From: Pseudomonas sp. Leaf58
GTDB taxonomy: Bacteria > Pseudomonadota > Gammaproteobacteria > Pseudomonadales > Pseudomonadaceae
Length of the DNA stretch: 64,000 bases
Direction: 5' to 3'
NCBI RefSeq assembly: GCF_003627215.1
Contig: NZ_CP032677.1
Location: forward strand, 310,001-374,000
Shown here: in pieces, positions 1 through 6,926 of the stretch
How positions within the stretch are numbered: the stretch's first letter is position 1
Layout: every line of letters begins with the position of its first letter
Position numbers and translations under genes: made by a program
The notes under the pieces: generated by a model
Database searches by the model: none
What the model was told of the DNA's origin: nothing
The model's input: the letters and a program-made list of their open reading frames with translations, nothing else

Positions 1-530
1 GCGCGGGCGATAGCGATCCGTTGCTGCTGGCCACCGGAGCAGCGCGCCGGGTAATGCTGGGCCTTGTCGGCCAAGCCGACGCGTTCGAGCAGCTGCATGG
101 AGCGGGCATCGGCTTCTTTGGCGCTGCGGCCCAAGGTACGGATTTGCGCCAGGCTGACATTGCGCAGCACGGTCAGGTGCGGAAACAGATTAAACGACTG
201 GAACACCATGCCAATGCGCCGGCGCAGCTTCAGCAGCTCTGCACGGGGCAAGCTTTGGCCGGCTTCGATGTGCACGCCATCCATACTCACCCGGCCCTGG
301 GTGGGCGGCTCCAGCTGATTGATACAACGCAGCAAGGTGCTCTTGCCCGAACCACTTGGCCCAATAATGGCCACCACCTCGCCCTTGCGCATTTCAAAAC
401 ACACATCGTGCAGCACGGGGTAGGGGCCAAACTGTTTATGAATGCCCTCCAGGCGCAAGAACGGTTCGGCGCTGGCCGCAGGGCGCGGCACCAAGGCGGG
501 CGCGGTTTCGATCACGGTGATACTGCTCAT
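1..530 (-). CDS. Polar amino acid-type ABC transporter ATP-binding protein (3' part outside window)
   Basis: The first 176 residues of an ABC ATPase are visible; the window edge cuts the gene after the signature motif. Walker A (GPSGSGKST, about residues 57-65), the Q-loop (MVFQSFNLFPHLTV) and a signature variant CSGGQQQR are present; Walker B lies outside. The pattern is that of the GlnQ/HisP (polar amino acid uptake) family, which energises import from the periplasm. It starts 13 bp after the M24 gene upstream and reads the same way, so it probably shares that transcript. The context suggests its substrate, or that of its partner permeases, is the compound degraded by the two upstream enzymes. 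The first 22 residues before the ABC fold are a poorly conserved-looking Pro/Ala-rich extension. The exact substrate cannot be read from the sequence. Confidence 0.9.
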   Translation of the reverse strand, partial: MSSITVIETAPALVPRPAASAEPFLRLEGIHKQFGPYPVLHDVCFEMRKGEVVAIIGPSGSGKSTLLRCINQLEPPTQGRVSMDGVHIEAGQSLPRAELLKLRRRIGMVFQSFNLFPHLTVLRNVSLAQIRTLGRSAKEADARSMQLLERVGLADKAQHYPARCSGGQQQRIAIAR

Positions 531-543
531 GGTTTTGCTCCAG

Positions 544-1851
544 CTATCGATCGCCGTCGACTAAGGGCGTGCGCGAAAGTTTTATCGGCCCATTGGCGCT
601 GATCAGCACCTGTTCTTCAAGCTTCACCCCTTCGCCACCGCCTTGTTCACCGATGTAACTTTCCACCGACACCACCATGTTTTCCTCGAACAGGCCGTCG
701 TAACCCCACTCGGCGAAATCCACGGCGTAGGCGACGCTGGGGTACTCGTCGACCAAGCCGACGCCATGCAGCATCATCATGTAGCGGTTGTGCTCAAAGC
801 GCTTGGGCACCGGCCAGCAGTGTTCGGCAAACTCGCGAAACGACAGGCCCGGGCGCAGCAGCTCGACGTTGTGGTTGATCTGCTGCGAGGCGATTTCCAG
901 CAAGTCGCGCTGGGCCGTTGTCGGCGCCTTGCCGGGGCAGACGAAGCTGCGAGAAATATCCGAAAGGTAACCACCGGGCCCGACCATGTCGGTGTCAAAA
1001 CACACCATCTCACCGGCTTGGATGACCTTGTCGGTGGCGTCTTGGAACCACGGGTTGGTGCGCGGCCCGGAGCTGAGCAAGCGGCTTTCGGCCCATTCCC
1101 CGCCGTGCGCGACATTCGTCCCGTGCATGATGCTCCACAGCTGGTTTTCAGTGACCCCCGGCACCAGGCTGGCGCGCATCCGGGCTATCGCCAGATCGCA
1201 CACGCCCATGGACACCTGGTGGCTGGCGACCTCTTCCGCCGACTTGATCAAGCGTGCCTGCTCCATCAACGGCTGCGCATCGAACAGCTCAATGCCCTTC
1301 TGGGTCAGGCGCTGCGCGCCCCAAGGGTCACAACGGTCCACCGCCAAGCGGCGGTTGCCGCCACCATGGCGAGCCATCAGCTCCGCCACCTCCTGGGCCC
1401 AGCGCTCGGCTTTTTCCTGCACGCGGGGGCCGGCCAGAAAATACAGCCAGGGAATCGCCGGGCGAATTTCATCGATGGCTTCGACGTGCTCGCTGTTGTG
1501 CCGGCTGCTGGTGAACTCGAACAACACCACCGGGCCGTCGGTGGCCACGAATACATAGCGGCTGGGCGAATGCATCACCCACAAACCGAGGTTGTTGGTG
1601 TCGGTGGCATAGCGAATGTTGATCGGGTCGGCCAACAGAATGCCGGCGTAATCGTGGGCGCGCAGTTGCTCGCGAATACGCCCCAGGCGGTAGTGACGCA
1701 GGGCTTTGCGGTCGATGGCGGTATACGCATCGAGTAACGCCGTGTCGACCGGCGCCAGGGCATGGTCAGTGACCTTGGCATCGCTGCGAAAGTGCAGGTC
1801 ACGTTCGGTTAACGCAGTGAGCAGCTCAATGGAATCAGAACCCGTATGCAT
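544..1851 (-). CDS. M24-family metalloenzyme, DddP-like (possible DMSP lyase or related onium hydrolase)
   Basis: A 435-residue protein with the creatinase/prolidase (pita-bread) fold. It reads as closer to the DMSP lyase DddP than to prolidases, creatinase or ectoine hydrolase: the blocks DPINIRYATDTNN (75-87), GGEWAESRLLSSGPRTNPWF (250-269), FDTDMVGPGGYLSDISR (285-301) and LHGVGLVDEYP (361-371) match DddP as I remember it. All six expected metal ligands are there (D286, D288, D298, H362, E397, E412), and so is the Asp (D368) equivalent to the DddP catalytic residue. DddP cleaves dimethylsulfoniopropionate to acrylate and DMS. The neighbours (a DgcA-type demethylase and an amino-acid ABC transporter) fit an onium compound but do not prove DMSP. 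No signal peptide; cytoplasmic. An alternative is cleavage of a methylated amino acid or peptide. Confidence 0.8.
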   Translation of the reverse strand: MHTGSDSIELLTALTERDLHFRSDAKVTDHALAPVDTALLDAYTAIDRKALRHYRLGRIREQLRAHDYAGILLADPINIRYATDTNNLGLWVMHSPSRYVFVATDGPVVLFEFTSSRHNSEHVEAIDEIRPAIPWLYFLAGPRVQEKAERWAQEVAELMARHGGGNRRLAVDRCDPWGAQRLTQKGIELFDAQPLMEQARLIKSAEEVASHQVSMGVCDLAIARMRASLVPGVTENQLWSIMHGTNVAHGGEWAESRLLSSGPRTNPWFQDATDKVIQAGEMVCFDTDMVGPGGYLSDISRSFVCPGKAPTTAQRDLLEIASQQINHNVELLRPGLSFREFAEHCWPVPKRFEHNRYMMMLHGVGLVDEYPSVAYAVDFAEWGYDGLFEENMVVSVESYIGEQGGGEGVKLEEQVLISANGPIKLSRTPLVDGDR

Positions 1852-1874
1852 GCAACAACCTCCGCTGGGAAGAG

Positions 1875-1890
1875 TTTGATGTTCATCAAA
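1875..1890. promoter_or_regulatory. Short inverted repeat upstream of the M24 gene
   Basis: TTTGAT-gttc-ATCAAA lies 24 bp before the M24 start codon, in the 126-bp gap after the oxidoreductase gene. It is not GC-rich and has no T-tract, so it looks more like a protein site than a terminator. It could be an internal operator or processing site; the evidence is only the symmetry. Confidence 0.25.
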
Positions 1891-1977
1891 TTCAATCAGG
1901 CCAACTGTCGGGGCAGTAACTAAAGGCTTCTAAATCAGGTGACGGCTGTCTTTATTGTTGTGGGTGAAACACCGCAG

Positions 1978-4014
1978 CTACAGGTCCTTAACCAGCCGCA
2001 GGGCATCGTAGATGGCTGCATGGGTATTGCGCGACGCCACGGCATCACCAATGCGGAACAACTGGAAGCGCCCTTCGGGGTTGCTCGCAACGGTTTGCGG
2101 CTTGCCGACAATCAGGTCCATGTACTCCACGGCGCCTTCGTTGCTGGCTAAGGGTTTGAGTTCGAAATACAGCTCGTCCAGCGGCCGGGTGCCGTGGTTG
2201 ACCACCACCTGATCCACCAGGCGGGTTTTAGTCAGGTCGCTGTAATCGGTGCCGATCGTAGCCAGCAATTGGTCGCCTTGTTGCACCACCGCCTTGAGCC
2301 GGTAGGTGACGGTAAAGGTGGTGTCCAGCTGCTGCAACGAGCGCATGTAGGGCACCAGGTTCATGCCCATGACTTCTGGCGCGAACGAGCGGTCGGGGGT
2401 CATGATTTCAGTCTTGGCGCCACTGCGGGCGATGAATTCGGCGGCTTGCAGGCCGGCATGGTCGCCTGCATCGTCGTACACCAGCACATTGCGCCCAGGC
2501 TTCACGTCGCCAGAAATAATGTCCCAGCTTGAAACCAGCAATTGATTGCCATGTTCCAGTACTTCGGTGTGCGGCATGCCGCCGGTCGCCACGATCACCA
2601 CGTCGGCATTTTCATCCAGAACCATCGCGGTGTCGGCCCAGGTGTTGAAGTGGAACTTCACGCCAAGGCGCTCGCATTGCGCCATGCGCCAATCGATGAT
2701 GCTGATCATTTCTTTGCGCCGCTCGGACTGTGCGGTCAGGCGAATTTGCCCACCGGGTTTGTCCGCCAGCTCATACACCACCACCTCGTGGCCGCGCTCG
2801 CCTGCCACCCGTGCCGCTTCCAGTCCACCCGGGCCGGCGCCGACAATTACCACTTTGCGCTGCTTGGCCGCCTTGGGTATTTCATGCGGCATGGTGGTTT
2901 CACGCCCGGTCGCGGCGTTGTGAATGCAGTAGGCAGCACCGGCGTTGTAAATACGGTCCAGGCAATAGTTGGCGCCCACGCAAGGGCGAATATCGTCTTC
3001 CCGGCCTTCGATGATCTTGCGCACGATGTGCGGGTCGGTCATGTGCGCGCGGGTCATGCCGACCATGTCGACCAAGCCCGAGGCAATCGCATGCCGCGCG
3101 GTGGCCACGTCGGGAATTTTTGCTGCATGGAAGGTCGGGAAGTCGGTCAGCGCTTTGATTTCGCCGGCAAAGTCCAGGTGCGGGGCATTGCGCATGCCCT
3201 GGATCGGGATGATATCGGTCAGCCCGGCGTCGGTGGCGATGTTGCCGCGAATCACATTAAGGAAGTCGATCATGCCACTGTCTTTCAACAGCTGGGAAAT
3301 CTGCAAGCCTTCCTCTTTTTGCAGGCCGCCAGCGAGCACTTCGTCGCCGGTGTAGCGAATGCCGACGATAAACTCCGGGCCCACGCGTTGGCGAATGGCC
3401 GTGAGCACATCGAAGGTAAAGCGCAGGCGGTTTTGCAGCGAGCCGCCGTATGGCCCGTCCAGTTCGTTGGTCAGTGGCGACCAAAACTGGTCCATCAAAT
3501 GGCCGTAAGCTTGCAGTTCGATGCCGTCCAGGCCAGCGGCTTTCATGCGTTCGGCGGCATCGGCGTAGTCGCGAATGATGCGGTCGATGTCCCAGTGTTC
3601 CAGCTGCTTGGGGAAGGCGCGGTGGGCGGGTTCTTGATTGTGCGAGGGCGACACCACCGGTAGCCAGTCGCCTTTGTCCCAGCGGGTACGCCGGCCCAGG
3701 TGAGTGAGCTGGATCATCACCGCCGCACCGTGTTCGTGGCACTCGTCGGTGAGGTCTTTCATCCAGCCGACCACTTCGTCCTTGTAGGCCAGAATGTTGT
3801 TGAACACCGGCGGGCTGTCACGCGAGATCGCGGCGGAGCCAGCAGTCATGGTCAGCGCGACACCGGCTTTGGCACGTTCAACGTGGTAGGCCCGGTAAAG
3901 CTTTTTCGGCATCCCGTCTTCGGGGTAAGCGGGCTCGTGGGAGGTGGTCATGATGCGGTTGCGCAGGGTCAAATGCTTGAGGCGATAAGGCTGAAGTAGC
4001 GGATCGTTTTTCAT
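1978..4014 (-). CDS. FMN/NADH:flavin oxidoreductase of the TMADH/DgcA type
   Basis: A 678-residue protein built like trimethylamine/dimethylglycine dehydrogenases. It has an N-terminal Old-Yellow-Enzyme-type TIM barrel (about 1-340), a cluster-binding segment, then a C-terminal dinucleotide-binding domain with GAGPGG (392-397). It is a clear paralogue of DgcA at 50.4 kb in this window; both share VDMVGMTRAHM, GANYC and AAIYDALRL. Known relatives oxidatively demethylate methylated amines or betaines and pass electrons to an ETF. The Fe-S motif reads C345-x2-A348-x2-C351-x11-C363, so the second of four canonical cysteines is alanine, as in DgcA here. It is probably first in a transcript continuing into the M24 enzyme and ABC ATPase, and is divergent from a TetR regulator. 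Substrate unknown; stachydrine, DMSP derivatives or other N- or S-methyl compounds are reasonable guesses. Confidence 0.85.
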   Translation of the reverse strand: MKNDPLLQPYRLKHLTLRNRIMTTSHEPAYPEDGMPKKLYRAYHVERAKAGVALTMTAGSAAISRDSPPVFNNILAYKDEVVGWMKDLTDECHEHGAAVMIQLTHLGRRTRWDKGDWLPVVSPSHNQEPAHRAFPKQLEHWDIDRIIRDYADAAERMKAAGLDGIELQAYGHLMDQFWSPLTNELDGPYGGSLQNRLRFTFDVLTAIRQRVGPEFIVGIRYTGDEVLAGGLQKEEGLQISQLLKDSGMIDFLNVIRGNIATDAGLTDIIPIQGMRNAPHLDFAGEIKALTDFPTFHAAKIPDVATARHAIASGLVDMVGMTRAHMTDPHIVRKIIEGREDDIRPCVGANYCLDRIYNAGAAYCIHNAATGRETTMPHEIPKAAKQRKVVIVGAGPGGLEAARVAGERGHEVVVYELADKPGGQIRLTAQSERRKEMISIIDWRMAQCERLGVKFHFNTWADTAMVLDENADVVIVATGGMPHTEVLEHGNQLLVSSWDIISGDVKPGRNVLVYDDAGDHAGLQAAEFIARSGAKTEIMTPDRSFAPEVMGMNLVPYMRSLQQLDTTFTVTYRLKAVVQQGDQLLATIGTDYSDLTKTRLVDQVVVNHGTRPLDELYFELKPLASNEGAVEYMDLIVGKPQTVASNPEGRFQLFRIGDAVASRNTHAAIYDALRLVKDL

Positions 4015-4061
4015 ATCGGTCTCGCAAACAGGTCATCAGGCACGGCAACAATAGGCCGCTG

Positions 4062-4098
4062 TGTACACAGGTGTCAACGCTCTTGACGCTAGTGTACA
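4062..4098. promoter_or_regulatory. Long palindromic operator between the oxidoreductase and tetR genes
   Basis: A 37-bp interrupted palindrome: TGTACAC-n4-GTCAA-n5-TTGAC-n4-GTGTACA. All twelve outer and inner arm positions pair perfectly and only the 4-nt linkers differ. Its centre (4080) sits between the oppositely reading start codons at 4014 and 4134. The size and position suit a TetR dimer (or dimer pair) controlling both directions. Confidence 0.6.
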
Positions 4099-4133
4099 GT
4101 TGACCACGAAAAGCGAATTTACACAGGGAAGCA

Positions 4134-4787
4134 ATGCCCATGAAAGCATCCACCTCAACGGCGGAACCGGCAGGCCGAGGCTCACTGGAAGGCTGGCTGA
4201 ATGCGGCCTATGAAAGTTTGACTGAGTCAGGCGTCGATGCCGTGCGGGTTATGCCGCTGGCGAAAAAACTGAATCTGTCGCGCACCAGCTTCTACTGGTT
4301 TTTCGAGGACCGCGATGCCTTGCTGGCGGCCTTGATCGAGCAATGGAAAAACAAGAACACCTACAACCTGGTGACCAAATCCCAGGCCTATGCCGAGTCC
4401 ATCACCGAGGCGATTCTTAACGTCTTCGACTGCTGGCTGAACAGCGAATTGTTCGACTCGCAGTTCGAGTTCGCCATGCGCAGTTGGGCGCTGCAGTCAC
4501 CGGAAGTGGCGCAGGAAATCGGCCAGGCGGATGCGCAGCGCGTTGAGGCGTTGCGGCAAATGTTCGACCGGTTTGGCTTTGAGCACGATGCTGCGATTAC
4601 TCGCGCTCGGACGATCTATTTGACGCAAATTGGCTACATCAGCATGAAAACCCGCGAGCCGTTGGCTCAGCGTATGCGTTATATCTCTGAGTATCTGAAG
4701 ATTTTTACCGGTAGGGAGCCGGAAGAGCGTGAGCTGGAGCGTTTTTATCAGCGCAATGGTTTTAGTGGGGCTGATTTGAAGGGTTGA
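4134..4787 (+). CDS. TetR/AcrR-family transcriptional regulator
   Basis: A 217-residue protein (215 if the ATG at 4140 is used; AGGGAA at 4125-4130 is better spaced for the second). The N-terminal helix-turn-helix is clear around residues 27-55 (GVDAVRVMPLAKKLNLSRTS, then FYWFFEDRDALL), followed by an all-helical ligand-binding domain with no recognisable subfamily. It is divergent from the DgcA-like/DddP-like operon, 119 bp between start codons, with a long palindrome between them. It is therefore most likely the local repressor, relieved by the substrate or a product. Nothing in the sequence shows the ligand. Confidence 0.88.
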   Translation: MPMKASTSTAEPAGRGSLEGWLNAAYESLTESGVDAVRVMPLAKKLNLSRTSFYWFFEDRDALLAALIEQWKNKNTYNLVTKSQAYAESITEAILNVFDCWLNSELFDSQFEFAMRSWALQSPEVAQEIGQADAQRVEALRQMFDRFGFEHDAAITRARTIYLTQIGYISMKTREPLAQRMRYISEYLKIFTGREPEERELERFYQRNGFSGADLKG

Positions 4788-5013
4788 AGAAGATTTGAGG
4801 GAATTCCAAGGGGGGAGGGCGGCTCGCTGGAGCGTGTGAACGCTGTGCAACGATAGCTTCACGATGAGGTGCGTGAGGGGCGGCCTTTATTTGTGGAATC
4901 GAATCGGTGTGCAGCGGCTTTGTCCTTCGTCGGCTTGTGCTCCTAAGCCACTTGTCTGGTGCCCGGAATTACGTCACCGTAAAGACAATTGTCATTACAG
5001 TGAGCAAGCCATC

Positions 5014-5253
5014 ATGGCATCCATCAATGTTCGTATCGACGACGATCTCAAAATCCGAGCCTATCGTGAGCTTGAGCGGTTGGGTGTTACGCCCTCCGAG
5101 CTTATGCGCCAAGCATTGCAGTACGTCGCCGAGCGCGGGCAGCTGCCTTTTAAACCTGTCCTCTTGACCAATGAGGATGAGGCGCTGCTAGCGACCGTTC
5201 GCGAGCGCCTTGCCGACCCTCAGCGAGTGAAAGTTACTCTGGATGACCTATAG
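5014..5253 (+). CDS. RelB/DinJ-family antitoxin
   Basis: A 79-residue protein starting MASINVRIDDDLK, the ribbon-helix-helix DNA-binding strand of RelB/DinJ antitoxins, with the helix pair ending SELMRQALQYVAERGQLPF. The C-terminal 35 residues would wrap the toxin. The start was chosen at 5014 because the upstream in-frame extension does not resemble the family. Its stop overlaps the start of the relE-like frame by 11 bp, the normal antitoxin-first arrangement. Since the downstream toxin is interrupted, this antitoxin may now be an orphan, or may act against another RelE in the cell. Confidence 0.85.
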   Translation: MASINVRIDDDLKIRAYRELERLGVTPSELMRQALQYVAERGQLPFKPVLLTNEDEALLATVRERLADPQRVKVTLDDL

Positions 5254-5542
5254 CCTTGAGTTCGATGCGCGAGCGCTGAAGGAATGGCAAAAGCTGGGGG
5301 ATACGGTCCGGCAGCAACTCAAGTAAAAACTCGTCTCGGTTTTGCTGAATCCGAGGGTCGAAGCGAACCGGCTGCATAGCTTGCCGGACTGCTACAAAAT
5401 CAAGCTGCGCAGTAGCGGCTACCGATTGATCTACCAGGTGATCGATCAGGAGGTTGTTGTTTTTCTGGTAGCGGTGGATAAGCGCGAGCGAGAACAGGCT
5501 TATCGCAAGGCGGCAGAGCGAGTGGTAGGTAAAACGTCATAA
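5243..5542 (+). pseudogene. RelE-family toxin, interrupted by a nonsense codon
   Basis: From the ATG at 5243 the frame reads 27 RelE-like residues (MTYSLEFDARALKEWQKLGD...), then hits TAA at 5324-5326, then continues in the same frame with a good RelE body to a second stop at 5540 (LNPRVEANRLHSL, SSGYRLIYQV, VAVDKREREQAYRKA). Without that one codon the product would be 99 residues, the usual RelE length. No frameshift is needed, so a single substitution (for example from AAA, GAA or CAA) explains it. Re-initiation at a later start would lack the first strand and helix, so a functional toxin is unlikely. A sequencing error in this one base cannot be excluded. Confidence 0.85.
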
Positions 5543-5859
5543 CGAACAAACTGCCAAAGGGTGGGTTGTGGTGGCCTTGGAGGTATTCGTTGGTATGCAG
5601 CGGAGCTAGATGCGGCACCAGACGTACGGTGGTTGGCAGTGAGGTCCCAATTTTCGCGGTACTGGAATTCGGTGGATTTTTCGACGTGGCCCAGGGAGTG
5701 CTCCTTTCAAGAGCAGCCCCATATCGATTACTTTACTCACGCCTAGATCCCATCTGAGCGGCGACCAAATTGATCTGATTGGGCGCCGCAATCGTGCCTG
5801 AATAGCCAATCGCCGAACATGGCTTCCCTGTCACGCACTTGATGAAGATACTTGCGGGA
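5543..5859. other. Non-coding gap after relE
   Basis: 317 bp without a convincing reading frame, ribosome-binding site or long hairpin. I see nothing functional in it. Confidence 0.5.
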
Positions 5860-6168
5860 TTAGCGGTTGAGGATTTCGCTAATTTCTACAAGTTTCTTGC
5901 CATTGCTTTTGGTCAGATCGTACATCTCTGTGATCAGCGTCTGGATTTCATCAATCAGCTCGGAACGTTCGGCTTTGGTAGGCGATTCGCGAAGGGAATT
6001 CAGACGGTTTGTGATAATCCGTTTCTTTCCTAGCAAGCTGTAGTCCTTAACGTTTGCATAGATTTCCCAGTAGTCGTAACGGGGATATTTGCTGGCAATT
6101 TCCGAAATGTTCATACCGCCTTCCAGCAGTTGGTTCATCTCCGTCAGCTCATGTTTCTCGATAGTCAT
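5860..6168 (-). CDS. Small hypothetical protein
   Basis: A 102-residue protein if started at the ATG at 6168 (MTIEKHELTEMNQLLEGGMN...); an in-frame extension to 6231 looks like random upstream sequence. It is rich in charged residues and predicted helical. The stretch EMNQLLEGGMNISEIASKYPRYD resembles a helix-turn-helix of the resolvase/ParB-adjacent type ('...G.s..eIA..y...'), and the C-terminal half (about 60-100) looks coiled-coil. I do not recognise the family. It sits alone between the broken relBE locus and a structured RNA candidate, in what looks like accessory DNA. Confidence 0.55.
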   Translation of the reverse strand: MTIEKHELTEMNQLLEGGMNISEIASKYPRYDYWEIYANVKDYSLLGKKRIITNRLNSLRESPTKAERSELIDEIQTLITEMYDLTKSNGKKLVEISEILNR

Positions 6169-6389
6169 CAGCGTTTTTCGTCCATGTGCAGGCAAGGCGG
6201 GTGCTCGCCAGTATGAATGAAGGATAACCAATGAGTCTGTTAGATGGCTATCTTTTTGCCATTATGCGTTTTGATTTCCAGCGAGCGGTCTTGGGGGCGG
6301 AGGCGGTAGGTGCTCGGCAGATTCTCGGGCTTGGCGCCGGTAGATTTAGCAGATGCGGTCATCGCTAAGGTCAAGTTCCGAGCAAAAAA

Positions 6390-6452
6390 ACTCGCCTTTT
6401 GCACGTCTGCTAAAAGCAGGACCCTACCCGTTGGGTAGGACGTGTGGCGAGT
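6390..6452 (+). ncRNA. Candidate structured RNA (three-way junction; possibly C4/CI-type antisense RNA)
   Basis: Four nested helices fold exactly: outer ACTCGCC (6390-6396) with GGCGAGT (6446-6452); a second helix CACGTC (6402-6407) with GACGTG (6439-6444); and two inner hairpins, TGCT-aaa-AGCA (6408-6418) and CTACCC-gtt-GGGTAG (6424-6438). This is a basal stem with an internal loop closing a junction of two hairpins. The layout is reminiscent of the C4/CI antisense RNAs that give immunity in P1/P4-type phages, but that is from memory of the architecture, not a match. An intrinsic terminator follows about 75 bp downstream. The opposite strand folds equally well, so the strand is uncertain. 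Confidence 0.45.
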
Positions 6453-6525
6453 GTTGCGCTCGGGTCAATCAGGACTGCTGGAACCGTCAACCAAAAATGC
6501 TGGGTGGTTACCTACAGAACAAAAA

Positions 6526-6550
6526 GGCCCACCTTTCGGTGAGTCTTTTT
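6526..6550 (+). terminator. Intrinsic terminator (possibly bidirectional)
   Basis: GGCCCACC-tttc-GGTGAGTC followed by TTTTT, with one mismatch and one G-T pair in the stem. On the other strand the same stem is followed by TTTTTG, so it could end transcripts from both sides. It would terminate the structured RNA candidate on the plus strand. Confidence 0.55.
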
Positions 6551-6560
6551 GATACTGCGT

Positions 6561-6583
6561 ATGGTGCGGCACCAGGAGTCGAA
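6561..6583 (-). repeat. tRNA 3'-end fragment, candidate far attachment site of the tRNA-Thr island
   Basis: ATGGTGCGGCACCAGG and the following AGTCGAA repeat, in the same orientation, the 3' end of tRNA-Thr at 16134-16157 (one base missing, one substitution over about 24). It includes the complement of CCA and ends in the T-loop. A P4-type integrase next to the tRNA would leave such a direct repeat at the distal end of its element. This would set the island at about 6.56-16.16 kb. The match is short and could derive from another tRNA. Confidence 0.45.
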
Positions 6584-6926
6584 AATTTTAATAACTATAT
6601 GATTTATAATTTTTTTATTTTGTTTTGTGCGGCTCTCTATCTCTAAAACTATCCTTTTGGATTCGCCCAATTTTTCATAGAGGCAAGCAATGCCAAGCTA
6701 CGATCCATTGCCCTCGAGGCATAGCAGCCTGTCATGCTGACAAGGAGCCATTGCTCCTTTTTAATCGACAGCAAGCGGCTCAAAGCTGTAGGTGCGAAAA
6801 GGTAGCTATCCGTTACAAGTGACGTTCAAATCTGTCGATTCAAGCTGGGGCAACTGACGAAGGTGGTGCTCGACGATAAAGCAAGCACCAATACCAAGAT
6901 TTCAATCGAGGACTTCGCAGCCTATC
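6584..6926. other. A+T-rich non-coding gap beside the candidate att site
   Basis: 343 bp between the tRNA fragment and the hipA stop codon. The first 60 bp are strikingly A+T-rich compared with the chromosome. No supported gene. Confidence 0.5.

Noticed and set aside
643..1737. Long plus-strand open frame opposite the M24 gene
   Set aside because: It is the antisense shadow of the M24 gene: composition is atypical and no motif is present, whereas the minus strand has complete M24 motifs.
6353..6646. Open frame over the structured RNA and tRNA fragment
   Set aside because: Its translation has no family resemblance and it covers the stems and terminator; treated as non-coding.
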